A program made the position numbers and the translations under genes. Below, piece by piece: positions 9,976 to 18,362 of a stretch of DNA of 55,730 nt; the first letter of the stretch is position 1; every line of letters starts with the position of its first letter. Below the pieces are notes generated by a model. That model searched no databases. It was not told the origin of the DNA and worked only from the letters and a program-made list of their open reading frames with translations. The DNA is from Hydrogenophilaceae bacterium (GTDB lineage: Bacteria > Pseudomonadota > Gammaproteobacteria > Burkholderiales > Thiobacillaceae), in NCBI GenBank assembly GCA_024709485.1, contig JANJWO010000010.1, positions 1-55,730 on the forward strand, in the 5' to 3' direction.

Positions 9976-11019
9976 ATGCGTCCCGCCCAGCTCATTCCCA
10001 TCCTCGAACGCGAATTCCTCAGCGCCGTCGAAGGCCACCACACCCCGGTGATGATGTGGGGCCCGCCGGGCGTGGGCAAGTCGCAGATGGTGAGCGAGGT
10101 CGCGGCCAGGCACGGGGTGCCGGTGATCGACATCCGCCTGTCGCAGATGGAGCCCTCGGACCTGCGCGGCATCCCCTTCCGCGTCGGCGACCACGTGGAC
10201 TGGGCGATCCCCTCCATCCTGCCCGACGCCCAGCGCCACGGCGAAAAAGGCATCCTGTTCCTGGACGAGATCACCTCGGCGCCGCCCTCGGTGTCGGCCG
10301 CCGCCTACCAGCTGATTCTCGACCGCCGCCTGGGCGCCTATGAAGTGCCGCCGGGCTGGGCCATCTTCGCCGCCGGCAACCGCCAGGGCGACCGCGGCGT
10401 GACCTACGCCATGCCGGCGCCGCTGGCCAACCGCTTCTCCCATTTCGAGGTCGAGGCCAACCTCGACGACTGGTCGCAGTGGGCCTACGCAAACGGCATC
10501 GACGAGCGCCTCATCGGCTTTTTGCGTTTCCGCCCCGAACTGCTGTTCGACTTCGACCCCGCGCGCAACCCCACCGCCTTCCCCACGCCGCGCTCCTGGG
10601 AATTCGCCCACCGCGCGCTGCAGAAATTCGGCGACCACCCCGAACTGCTCGGCCCGGCGCTCGCCGCCTGCGTCGGCCAGGCCGCCGGCATCGAGTTTTC
10701 CGCCTACCTCGCCAACCTCTCGCGCATGCCGGACCTCGACGCCATCGTCGAAGGCCGTCCCGCCGAGGTGCCGCGCGACACCGACCTGCAGTACGCGGTG
10801 GCCGCCGCGCTGGTGGCGCGCGCCATCCGCAACAAGAACGGCACCAACATCAGGGAAATGCTCGGCCACATCCTCGACTACGCCGCGAAATTCCCGCTCA
10901 AGGAAATGGGCGTGATGCTGGTGTCCGACATCCACCGCAACGTCGGCCAGACCCTGTTCGGCGTGCCGCAGTTCGCCAGCTGGGCGAACCAGGTCGCGGA
11001 TATCGTTTTGTACGAGTGA
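9976..11019 (+). CDS. MoxR-type AAA+ ATPase
   Basis: 347 residues from ATG 9976 (a TTG two codons upstream is less likely). Walker A is GPPGVGKS at residues 29-36, Walker B is GILFLDEI with Asp97/Glu98, followed by the sensor-1-like AAGNRQGDRG. MoxR ATPases usually work with VWA-domain partners as chaperones that insert metals or mature enzyme complexes. Here the next gene is exactly such a partner (11108). The gap between them contains a palindrome of the family also found after the second gene. Confidence 0.9.
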   Translation: MRPAQLIPILEREFLSAVEGHHTPVMMWGPPGVGKSQMVSEVAARHGVPVIDIRLSQMEPSDLRGIPFRVGDHVDWAIPSILPDAQRHGEKGILFLDEITSAPPSVSAAAYQLILDRRLGAYEVPPGWAIFAAGNRQGDRGVTYAMPAPLANRFSHFEVEANLDDWSQWAYANGIDERLIGFLRFRPELLFDFDPARNPTAFPTPRSWEFAHRALQKFGDHPELLGPALAACVGQAAGIEFSAYLANLSRMPDLDAIVEGRPAEVPRDTDLQYAVAAALVARAIRNKNGTNIREMLGHILDYAAKFPLKEMGVMLVSDIHRNVGQTLFGVPQFASWANQVADIVLYE

Positions 11020-11021
11020 CG

Positions 11022-11091
11022 ACACAGAGGTAACAGAGGAAGCAGAGTAAAGCGATTGGGTTTACCTCTGTAACCTCTGATACCTCTGTGT
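11022..11091. repeat. Intergenic palindrome, ACACAGAGGTA type
   Basis: ACACAGAGGTA (11022-11032) is inverted as TACCTCTGTGT (11081-11091), with further AGAGG/CCTCT blocks between. It is a near twin of the element at 12440-12514. Confidence 0.85.
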
Positions 11092-11107
11092 AAAAGACCC
11101 TTTACTT

Positions 11108-12427
11108 ATGTCCGCCGGCATCAACCAGATCACCCACGCCAACGACCCCGCCACCAAGCTGGCGGCGGCGCGCACGCGCCTGATCCTGGACAAGCCCTTC
11201 CTGGGCGCCTTGGTGCTGCGCCTGCCGATGATCGAGGCCGGCCCGTGGTGCCGCACCACGGCCACGGACATGAAGAGCTTCTATTACAACCCCGCCTACA
11301 TCGACAAACTCTCCCTGTCGCAGGCGGAGTTCGTGCTGGCGCACGAGGCGCTGCATTGCGCGCTCGCCCATTTCGTGCGGCGCGGCCATCGCGTCCAGCG
11401 CAAATGGGATCTGGCCTGCGATTTCGCCATCAACCCCATCCTCGTGAACGACGGCCTCGCGCCGCCGCCCGAGGCCGTGGTGCTGAACCAGTTCGAGAAC
11501 ATGAGCGCGGAGGAAATCTACCCCTGCCTCGACGACAGCCTCGACAACGAGACCCTCGACCAGCACCTCTACGACAGCAACGCCGAGGGCGCGCAAAACG
11601 GCCAGAGCCAGGAGCCGCCGCCGGAGGACGCGCCGCAGGACAGCCAGGGCCAGTCCGGCGGCGGCGCGCAGCCCAAAAACGAGGAACCGCAGAACGAAGG
11701 CGGCGGCGCCCGCCCCCAGCCGCAGCAGGGCGAGTCGGGCCAGAAGGCCGGCGAAGACGAGCGGCAGGACAACCCGCCCGTGCCGCTCACCGCGCAGGAG
11801 CGCGAGGAGCTCGCGCAGAAATGGCAGCAGCATCTCGCCAGCGCCGCGCAGCAGGCGCAGCAGGCCGGCAAGCTCGGCGGCGCCATGGCGCGCATGGTCG
11901 ACGCCTGGCTGGAGCCCAAGCTGCCCTGGAGAACTTTGCTGGCGCACTATTTCTTCGACCAGGCGCGCAACGATTACAATTACATGCGGCCTTCGCGAAG
12001 AGAAGGCGACATGATCCTGCCCTCGCTGAAAAGCTCGCAGTGCGATCTCGTCGTCGCCATCGACACCTCCGGTTCCATCGGCGAGGAGGAACTGTCGGAA
12101 TTCCTCTCCGAGATCAACGCCATCAAGGGCGCACTGCCGGTGCGCATCACCCTGCTCGCCTGTGACGCCAAGCTCGCCGAGGACGGCCCCTGGGTGTTCG
12201 AGCCGTGGGAGGAGTTCCGCCTGCCGCGCGCCTTCGAGGGCGGCGGCGGCACCGACTTCGCGCCCGTGTTCGAGTGGGTGGAGCACGAAAACCTGCGCCC
12301 CGACGCGCTGGTGTACTTTACCGATGCCGATGCCGAGTTCCCCAAAGAGGCGCCGAGCTATCCGGTGATCTGGCTGGTCAAGGGCAAGAAGCCCGTGCCC
12401 TGGGGCAAGCGCATCCAGCTAAATTGA
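11108..12427 (+). CDS. DUF2201-type putative metallopeptidase with VWA-like domain
   Basis: 439 residues in three parts. The N-terminal domain has HEALH at residues 79-83 (then CALAH), a zincin-like motif. A low-complexity Gln/Gly/Pro/Glu linker spans about residues 155-235. The C-terminal VWA-like domain has the metal-site DTSGS near residue 319 and continues through a GGGGTDFAPVFEWV motif. This architecture is the usual partner of MoxR ATPases. No signal peptide is present, so it should be cytoplasmic. Substrate unknown. Confidence 0.88.
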   Translation: MSAGINQITHANDPATKLAAARTRLILDKPFLGALVLRLPMIEAGPWCRTTATDMKSFYYNPAYIDKLSLSQAEFVLAHEALHCALAHFVRRGHRVQRKWDLACDFAINPILVNDGLAPPPEAVVLNQFENMSAEEIYPCLDDSLDNETLDQHLYDSNAEGAQNGQSQEPPPEDAPQDSQGQSGGGAQPKNEEPQNEGGGARPQPQQGESGQKAGEDERQDNPPVPLTAQEREELAQKWQQHLASAAQQAQQAGKLGGAMARMVDAWLEPKLPWRTLLAHYFFDQARNDYNYMRPSRREGDMILPSLKSSQCDLVVAIDTSGSIGEEELSEFLSEINAIKGALPVRITLLACDAKLAEDGPWVFEPWEEFRLPRAFEGGGGTDFAPVFEWVEHENLRPDALVYFTDADAEFPKEAPSYPVIWLVKGKKPVPWGKRIQLN

Positions 12428-12439
12428 AGAAACGCATTA

Positions 12440-12514
12440 ACACAGAGGTAACAGAGGAAGCAGAGAAAAACATACTTTGTCAGGTTTCCTCTGCTCCCTC
12501 TGCTACCTCTGTGT
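12440..12514. repeat. Intergenic palindrome, ACACAGAGGTA type
   Basis: ACACAGAGGTA (12440-12450) is inverted as TACCTCTGTGT (12504-12514). The arms match the element at 11022-11091 exactly while the loop differs. It fills most of the gap between the DUF2201 gene and the next gene. Confidence 0.85.
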
Positions 12515-12533
12515 AGATTGATTGAATGATTAA

Positions 12534-13682
12534 ATGACTATCGGCGCCTCCGAACTTTCCTCCGAAGACAGCCTGCGCCTCAACGTGCTGATGATGGCCA
12601 ATCCGGTGCAGGCGGTGCGCATCGACGAGGGCGCGATGACGCTGTACGCCCTCACCGAGAACGGCGAGGCGAGAGTCCAGCTGCACCCGAACTGCCGCGC
12701 CGACCAGTACATCGGCCGGGTCAAGCAATTCCTCGGCGGCCACGCGCTGGGCTCGCCCGGCGGCTACCCGGTTTACCTGCAGCGCTGGACGCGCATGGGC
12801 CAGACCTCGGACAAGAACCTCGAGGCCCTGCTGCTGTTGGGCGAACCCGAGGCCGTGGTGGCGGTGGCGCACGCGCCCGGCCTCACCGACGAACTCGCCC
12901 GCCGCGCCTGGTGGTGCCAGCCGACCATGGAAATCGCGCGCTGGATGCTGGAGAAGGAGGCCGTGATCCAGGGCAAGATGGGCAAGGTGCTGGCCGATTT
13001 CCTGATCGAGCACCTGCCTTTCGAGGAAAGCCCGGACGCGCGCATGCACACCATCCGCCTGGTGCTGTACGGCAGGCTCGCCGACGAGGCGGCCACCGCC
13101 AAGCTCTGGCGCCAGGCCAAGGGGATTCCCTACTACTTCGTCGGCTTCCTGGAGTTCATGCCGGAGCAATTACCGGCGGACCAGCCCGCGCGCGCCGATT
13201 ACGCCGAGGCGGCAAAGCTGCTGGCCCCGCTGAGCGAGGCCGGCAATCCCTATGCCGAGCGCTTCCTGTCGCTGCTTTCCGCCAACGGCCAGACCTGGCT
13301 CAAGGCCGCCGCCGAAGTGCTGGCGCGGCCCTCCACTTCGCTCGTGGTCTACGCCCTGCTCGATGCGATCAGCCGCCATTTCCACGCCATGGGCTATCCG
13401 ATCCCGGATGAACAACTCGAAGTGCTGGCGGCGAAGGCGGGCGCCATGAGCCGCGGCGAACTCGAAGCGCCGCCGGAATTGCAGGCGCTGCTCGCCGCCG
13501 CGCCGCAATACCGCCAGGGCATCGAGGCCATGCTGATGCTGTCCGGGCTCACCGGCAAGACCGCCGACCCCTGGCTCCTGCGCAACACCGCCGTGGGCGC
13601 CCAGATGCGGCGTAAAATCGAACCGCTGGCCGCCCCCATCAACCTGGCCGTGCAAGTCCTGCGCACCTCCGTGAATGCTTGA
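12534..13682 (+). CDS. DsrS-like conserved protein
   Basis: 382 residues, soluble, mostly helical, with no catalytic motif I can identify. The blocks EDSLRLNVLMMANP, SPGGYPVYLQRWTRMGQ and LLLLGEPEAVVAVAHA resemble what I recall of DsrS, the last product of the Allochromatium dsr sulfur-oxidation operon, whose function is unknown. That assignment rests on memory of the family and needs a search. It follows the MoxR ATPase and DUF2201 genes in the same direction, spaced by palindromes, and probably belongs to the same functional unit. Confidence 0.55.
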   Translation: MTIGASELSSEDSLRLNVLMMANPVQAVRIDEGAMTLYALTENGEARVQLHPNCRADQYIGRVKQFLGGHALGSPGGYPVYLQRWTRMGQTSDKNLEALLLLGEPEAVVAVAHAPGLTDELARRAWWCQPTMEIARWMLEKEAVIQGKMGKVLADFLIEHLPFEESPDARMHTIRLVLYGRLADEAATAKLWRQAKGIPYYFVGFLEFMPEQLPADQPARADYAEAAKLLAPLSEAGNPYAERFLSLLSANGQTWLKAAAEVLARPSTSLVVYALLDAISRHFHAMGYPIPDEQLEVLAAKAGAMSRGELEAPPELQALLAAAPQYRQGIEAMLMLSGLTGKTADPWLLRNTAVGAQMRRKIEPLAAPINLAVQVLRTSVNA

Positions 13683-13695
13683 AAAATCTTTGCCG

Positions 13696-13764
13696 ATGAG
13701 GACAGCAGGACACGAGGAAACTAATATTGGACCTGCTCCCGTCCTCTTGCTCCCCTTGTTCAGA
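13696..13764. repeat. Intergenic imperfect inverted repeat
   Basis: GAGGACAGCAGGACACGAGGA is roughly mirrored by TCCTCTTGCTCCCCTTGTTC, with CAGCAGG/CCTGCT inside. It belongs loosely to the same palindrome class as 7026 and 14719. Confidence 0.55.
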
Positions 13765-13772
13765 AGAAGCTC

Positions 13773-13994
13773 ATGAAACTTTATCTCGATCCCGCGCAGT
13801 CCAAGGAAGTGCCGGCCCTGATCCGCAGCCCCAACAAGACGCGCAAGCGCTATCCGGAAAGCCTGGTGGAACCGGTGGCGAACGAGGCCGAAGCGCTGGC
13901 GCGCGCGGAGGAAAACCTGCACCCGGCCATCGTGATCGGGCCCTCGCGCTCATCGGAAGGGGTCAGAGTTTTTTATCTGGTGCGGTGGCTCTGA
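13773..13994 (+). CDS. Small hypothetical protein
   Basis: 73 residues. The N-terminus (KLYLDPAQSKEVPALIRSPNKTRKRYPESL) is basic and polar, and the middle has an Ala/Glu-rich helix. The domain is unknown. It precedes the S24-peptidase-like gene by 97 bases in the same direction and starts just after a palindrome. Confidence 0.6.
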   Translation: MKLYLDPAQSKEVPALIRSPNKTRKRYPESLVEPVANEAEALARAEENLHPAIVIGPSRSSEGVRVFYLVRWL

Positions 13995-14091
13995 ATGCAA
14001 CGTCCCAGGCATCATGACGGGCAGGGCCGGCGGCGCGCCGCCGCCGTGCGCCAAGACAGACCAAACGCGCAATAGATTGTTGGAGCACTCC

Positions 14092-14484
14092 ATGGAATTC
14101 AAGCAAAAACCCATCAACATTCCCGTCGTCTCCGCCGAGCAGCAGGCGGACGGCGCGTTCGGCGCCTGCTCGGAAGCCGAGCCGTTCGCGCTCATGGTAC
14201 TGGGCGACAGCATGGAGCCCGAGTTCCACGACCGCGAGATCATCGTCATCGAGCCGGAAGGCCTGGCCCACGACGGCTCCTTCGTCATCGCCTACCACAA
14301 CGAGGAATACACCTTCCGCCAGCTGTTGAAACGCGAGGCCGGCTGGGCGCTGCATGCCCTGAACCCGGCCTATCCGGACCACCCCATTGCCGACCTGTCG
14401 TGCGTCAAGGGCGTGGTGATCTTGAAAAAGCAGCCCGGCAGACGCAAATCCGTCAAATACTATATCGATCAGGAGAAACATTGA
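14092..14484 (+). CDS. S24 peptidase-like protein without DNA-binding domain
   Basis: 130 residues from ATG 14092, preceded by GGAG. The LexA/UmuD-type fold is clear: VLGDSMEPEF carries the nucleophilic Ser, and YTFRQLLKREAG supplies the general-base Lys about 40 residues later. There is no helix-turn-helix; the N-terminal 20 residues are too short for one. It could be a UmuD-like protein or a self-cleaving regulator of a partner. Its stop overlaps the next start (TGATG). Confidence 0.8.
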   Translation: MEFKQKPINIPVVSAEQQADGAFGACSEAEPFALMVLGDSMEPEFHDREIIVIEPEGLAHDGSFVIAYHNEEYTFRQLLKREAGWALHALNPAYPDHPIADLSCVKGVVILKKQPGRRKSVKYYIDQEKH

Positions 14485-14708
14485 TGCCTTACTTTGTCTA
14501 CGAAGTCCACCCCATGCGCATCGTCAAGAAGGCGGCGCAGTTCGACAAGTTCAAGGACGCCTCGGCCCATGCCAAGGAACTGCGCGGCACGCTCACCGGC
14601 ACCGACAATTATTCGATCAAGGTCATCTTCGCCGAGAACGAACTGCACGCCGAGGAAATGCTGGGCGAAGTGCGCGAGAAGCCGCCGACCACCGGCGAGG
14701 ATTACTGA
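14484..14708 (+). CDS. Small conserved hypothetical protein
   Basis: 74 residues, overlapping the S24-like gene by one base and so translationally coupled. The sequence VYEVHPMRIVKKAAQFDKF, then AKELRGTLTG, ends with an acidic EMLGEVREKPPTTGEDY. The function is unknown; coupling suggests a partner of the S24-like protein. Confidence 0.75.
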   Translation: MPYFVYEVHPMRIVKKAAQFDKFKDASAHAKELRGTLTGTDNYSIKVIFAENELHAEEMLGEVREKPPTTGEDY

Positions 14709-14718
14709 TTTTGACTCT

Positions 14719-14876
14719 TTAACAAAGAGGGCAAGGGGACGGGAGCACGCCTTTTCAACCGCGGCGTTCGCAGAGGGCGCGGAGTTTACGATGTCTTTAC
14801 TTCGCGAACTCTGCGGTTAATTTCGATTCTTTTTTGATTTCCCTCTTGTCCTCATGTCCTCCTTGTTCGAACAGAC
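14719..14876. repeat. Nested intergenic inverted repeats
   Basis: The outer arms are ACAAAGAGGGCAAGGGGAC (from 14722) and a CCCTCTTGTCC..CTCCTTGTTC stretch (14841-14867). Nested inside is AACCGC (14757-14762) mirrored by GCGGTT (14813-14818) with GCAGAG/CTCTGC. No gene was seen in this 170-base gap. Confidence 0.6.
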
Positions 14877-14878
14877 AG

Positions 14879-15322
14879 ATGAGCGGATATAACGAAGACG
14901 CCTACCACGCAGCCCGCAAGTCGGTGAATCCGACGCCCTGCGCCTTCGAGAAGGGGGTGCTGGCGTGCTGCGTCGCCTGCAGCAAGGCGGAAAAGCATCT
15001 GCTGGCGGAGCGCGAAACCATGAACTGCAGCGAGCCCGCGGCCCAGGCGCGCTGCCTGGAACTCAAGACCTTGCTGCGCGGGCATTCCGCCTTCGCCTTG
15101 AAGCTTGCCCGCCCCGGCCAGCCGTTGCCGCACGCCAAGGAACTCAAGATCCAGTGCGGCGGCCTCAAGGGGCTGCAGGCTGCGCTCACCGGCTCGGACG
15201 CCGTGGGGGACGTGTTCGCCCTGATCGAATCCGCCCTGGCGTCGCACGGCACCCTGGAGGAGCTGCCCTACTCCGACATCGTGCAGGGCGTGGTGCATTT
15301 CGAGGCGCGCCGGCGCGGCTGA
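14879..15322 (+). CDS. Cys-rich conserved hypothetical protein
   Basis: 147 residues from ATG 14879. The N-terminal third has a cluster of Cys (CAFEKGVLACCVAC, then NC and RC by about residue 60), which could bind a metal or Fe-S cluster, although the spacing matches no ferredoxin pattern I know. The C-terminal part is helical. The cytoplasmic location is inferred from the lack of a signal. Confidence 0.65.
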   Translation: MSGYNEDAYHAARKSVNPTPCAFEKGVLACCVACSKAEKHLLAERETMNCSEPAAQARCLELKTLLRGHSAFALKLARPGQPLPHAKELKIQCGGLKGLQAALTGSDAVGDVFALIESALASHGTLEELPYSDIVQGVVHFEARRRG

Positions 15323-15398
15323 CCCCGAGATCGATGCGGTTTTCTTTCGGGCTTGAAAAGCTAGAATGAGACCAAACGTTCGTTGAACTGGAGGGCCC

Positions 15399-16451
15399 AT
15401 GCGCAACTTTCACGAACTGGTCGAAACGGTGCAGAAGAATTGCCATATTGCGGACGCCAATCACGCCCGCAACATGACCATGTGCACCTACCTGCTGGAA
15501 ATGCGCGAATTCTTCCGCTGGGAAAACGAGCTGCCGCTTTCCCAGCAGCCGCCGCGCGCCGAGATCGGCCCCTGGATGATCGCGCGCGAATCCCTGTGGG
15601 AAAGCCTGGAAGAGGACGATTTCGCCGCGCTGCCGGTGAACGGGCAAAAGATCGACCCCTTCGAAAGCCGCGCGGTCAACGAGGCGCTGCTGCCCGAGGG
15701 CCTGGTCTACGGCGCCGGTATCGGCCGCTACCGCAAGCCGCATTTCTTCCTCGGCGAATTGAAGCGCAAGGAAGAGCGCGAGGGCCTCACCATCTACGTC
15801 ACCGGCTGCGAATACGCGCGCGACCTCTCCACCCTGCCCGCCGCCTACCAGGACGGCGCCATCTTCCTGCGCACCGATGCGCTGAAGCGCGCCTTGTGGG
15901 AAAAGATCGAGCTGTGGGGGCAGAAAAAACCCGAAGGCGCGATGAAGGCCGCGCTCGCCTGCTACGGCTTCGAGCGCGATCCCGAGGGCGCGCTGGAGCG
16001 CATGACCGAGGCGGAAAGCGAAGCCGTCATCCTGCACGAAGTGGGCGAAGCGCGCGCCGACAGGCTGCTGGGCCCGGACTGGCAGAAGATGCTCGCCGGC
16101 TTCAGCCACAAGCACGCCGAAATGCTGGCGCGCTCGGTGCGCGACAACCTGGCGGATTGCCTGTCCACCCTGCCCACCATCGCCGAGCGGCAAGCCTGGT
16201 GCAGCCTGCACTACTACATGGCCGAGTTCGACGGCCTGCGCCTCGCGCTCTTCCCCAGCCTGAGCGCGGCGTACAAGGCCTGGCGCGAGAGCGGCCGCAC
16301 CGATGCGCTGAGCGAAACAATCCGCGAGGGCCAGCGCCACTGGCTGAAGCAGGCGGAAATGCTGCTGGATATCCACCGCGACGACCCCAACACCGCACAA
16401 GCCCGTATCCAGGAATTGCTCAAGCCCAATCCCTGCCCGCTGACGCTTTAA
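15399..16451 (+). CDS. Conserved hypothetical protein
   Basis: 350 residues with a GGAGGG ribosome site 7 bases before the ATG and a possible -10 (TAGAAT, about 15362). ILHEVGEARADRLLG and YYMAEFDGLRLALFPSL look like conserved helices; HEVGEARAD could be a metal-binding HExxE-like site, but this is a guess. It is soluble, with no signal or domain recognised. Confidence 0.75.
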   Translation: MRNFHELVETVQKNCHIADANHARNMTMCTYLLEMREFFRWENELPLSQQPPRAEIGPWMIARESLWESLEEDDFAALPVNGQKIDPFESRAVNEALLPEGLVYGAGIGRYRKPHFFLGELKRKEEREGLTIYVTGCEYARDLSTLPAAYQDGAIFLRTDALKRALWEKIELWGQKKPEGAMKAALACYGFERDPEGALERMTEAESEAVILHEVGEARADRLLGPDWQKMLAGFSHKHAEMLARSVRDNLADCLSTLPTIAERQAWCSLHYYMAEFDGLRLALFPSLSAAYKAWRESGRTDALSETIREGQRHWLKQAEMLLDIHRDDPNTAQARIQELLKPNPCPLTL

Positions 16452-16460
16452 AAGCGCCAG

Positions 16461-16499
16461 GCGCGGAGGGCGCGGGGCAAGCCAGGCCCTGCTCCGCGC
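16461..16499. repeat. Palindrome between convergent genes
   Basis: GCGCGGAG (16461-16468) is inverted as CTCCGCGC (16492-16499). It lies between two convergent genes and may act as a bidirectional transcription end, although no T tract follows. Confidence 0.55.
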
Positions 16500-16526
16500 A
16501 CTTTGCGCACTGCGCGATCCCGCGCT

Positions 16527-17075
16527 TTACGACCTGTCTTCCAGCGGCGGCTTGATGTCGCCGAAGTGGAACTGGAAGCCGCCGTTGGCGCGGTCCTGGA
16601 AATACAATTCCAGGGAGGCCTGGACGGTGCGGAAGGCCAGCTGCTGCCAGGGAATTTCGCGCTCGCTGAAAAGCCCCACTTCCAGGCTCTCGATACCCGG
16701 CTTGTAGTCCAGATCGAGCAGCCTGGCGCGGAACATGAAGTACACCTGATTGACGTGCGGCAGGTTGAACAAGGTGTACAGCGGCCCGATCTCCACGCGC
16801 GCGCCCGCCTCTTCCCAGGTTTCGCGCATCGCGCCCTCGGCCGTGGTCTCGCCGTTCTCCATGAAGCCGGCGGGCAGGGTCCACAAGCCGTATTTGGGCT
16901 CGATGGCGCGGCGGCACAGCAGCACCCTGCCCTCCCACTCGGGGATGCAACCCACCACCATCTTGGGGTTCTGGTAATGAATGGTGCCGCAGACCGGGCA
17001 CACGTAGCGCGGCAGATGATCGCCCTCCGGAACGAGAAGCTCAACCGTGCCGCCGCAATGACTGCAAAATTTCAT
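16527..17075 (-). CDS. Nudix hydrolase with N-terminal zinc ribbon
   Basis: 182 residues from ATG 17075. CSHCGG and CPVCG form a zinc ribbon at the N-terminus. The Nudix box GFMENGETTAEGAMRETWEE fits the family pattern G-x5-E-x7-RE-x2-EE. Such proteins hydrolyse nucleoside diphosphate derivatives such as NADH or ADP-ribose; the substrate is not decided here. A slightly longer start at 17108 is possible. It converges with the 350-residue gene and diverges from the kinase gene. Confidence 0.9.
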   Translation of the reverse strand: MKFCSHCGGTVELLVPEGDHLPRYVCPVCGTIHYQNPKMVVGCIPEWEGRVLLCRRAIEPKYGLWTLPAGFMENGETTAEGAMRETWEEAGARVEIGPLYTLFNLPHVNQVYFMFRARLLDLDYKPGIESLEVGLFSEREIPWQQLAFRTVQASLELYFQDRANGGFQFHFGDIKPPLEDRS

Positions 17076-17165
17076 GATTACATCGACGCCTTTGGCGCAA
17101 GTTAACAAATTTCGTCAAAGCCCGCCAGCAGTGCATAATTAAGGACTTCCCAGGCTGTTTACCGC

Positions 17166-18362
17166 ATGCACAAAACCGAGCAACGATCCGACCAGAGTTT
17201 CGCCCCGCAACTGGGGGGGGAGCGCCCGCTGAACACCGACCTCAAGGTGCTGACCGACATCGCCGCGTCGCTGTCCATGGACGTGGACGTGGAGCATCTG
17301 CTCGACAGCTTCCTCGGCACCATGGTGCGGCTGTCCAACGCCCACGCCGGCATCGTGCGCGTGCTGACCCTGGATGGCAAGAGCCTGCGCATCGTCGGCG
17401 CCGAGGGCCTGCCGCAGGAAGCGCTGGCCGCAAACAGCGTGATGCCGCTGGAAACCGCGCTGTGCGGCCAGCCGGTCGGCTCCTCCATCAAGAACCTGCC
17501 CTATCTCTTCGAATGCAAGGGCAACACCGCCCAGGCCTTCGGCATGGAGGGCGGCTGGGTGGTGGCGCTGCCGCTCAAGTACAAGAACACCCTGCTCGGC
17601 GTCTACAACCTGTTCCTGAAGAAGGACCAGGCCATTCCCGAGGACGTCAGCCTGCTGTTCGCCTCCATCATCGAGCACCTGGGCATGGCCATGGAAAACG
17701 CGCGCCTCACGCGCGAGAACCTGCGCATCACCCTGATGAACGAGCGCCAGATGCTGGCCAACGAAATCCACGATTCGCTGGCGCAGACCCTCGCCTACAT
17801 GAAAATGCGTCTCGCCATGCTGCGCGAGGCGGTGCACGGCGACAAGCCCGAACTCACCGAGAAATACCTGTCCGACGTCGACTCCGCGCTGGAATCGGCC
17901 TACTCCGGGCTGCGCGAACTGATCAGCCAGTTCCGCCACCGCATGGACCCGCGCGGCATCCTGCCCGCGCTGCAGGAACTGCTCGACGGCGTCAGCAAGA
18001 AAATCGACGCCAAGATCAAGCTCGACAACCAGGTCAAGGATCTCGCGCTCACCGCCGACCAGGAAGCCCAGGTCTACCGCATCGTGCAGGAAGCGCTCGC
18101 CAACATCTGCAAGCACTCCTACGCGCGCACGGTGCAGGTGCTGCTGGAAGACACCGGCACCCACTACCGCATCAGCATCGTCGACGACGGCATCGGCCTC
18201 TATGCCGCCGGCCACACCGGTCCCGGCATGCACTTCGGCATGAACATCATGCGCGAGCGCGCCGAACGCATCAAAGGCATGGTCGAAATCCGCAGCCGCG
18301 TGGGCGGCGGCACCCACGTCACCCTGGTCTTCCCCCACGCCCAGCAAGCGACACTGAAATGA
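17166..18362 (+). CDS. Soluble GAF-domain histidine kinase, NarX/DesK class
   Basis: 398 residues and no membrane segments, unlike NarX itself. A GAF-type sensor domain covers about residues 25-180. The dimerisation/phosphoacceptor HisKA_3 helix has EIHDSLAQTLAYMKMRL with His202. The HATPase domain follows (EALANICKHSYA as N box, DDGIG as G1, GMNIMRERAERI, GGGTHVTL). The GAF domain contains one Cys at residue 100, but no cofactor is evident. It autophosphorylates and passes phosphate to the overlapping regulator (ATGA overlap at 18359). Confidence 0.92.
   Translation: MHKTEQRSDQSFAPQLGGERPLNTDLKVLTDIAASLSMDVDVEHLLDSFLGTMVRLSNAHAGIVRVLTLDGKSLRIVGAEGLPQEALAANSVMPLETALCGQPVGSSIKNLPYLFECKGNTAQAFGMEGGWVVALPLKYKNTLLGVYNLFLKKDQAIPEDVSLLFASIIEHLGMAMENARLTRENLRITLMNERQMLANEIHDSLAQTLAYMKMRLAMLREAVHGDKPELTEKYLSDVDSALESAYSGLRELISQFRHRMDPRGILPALQELLDGVSKKIDAKIKLDNQVKDLALTADQEAQVYRIVQEALANICKHSYARTVQVLLEDTGTHYRISIVDDGIGLYAAGHTGPGMHFGMNIMRERAERIKGMVEIRSRVGGGTHVTLVFPHAQQATLK

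Noticed and set aside
17462-18358. N-terminal extension of the response regulator frame
   Set aside because: It overlaps the kinase in another frame and is Arg/Pro/His-rich; the receiver domain starts at 18359.
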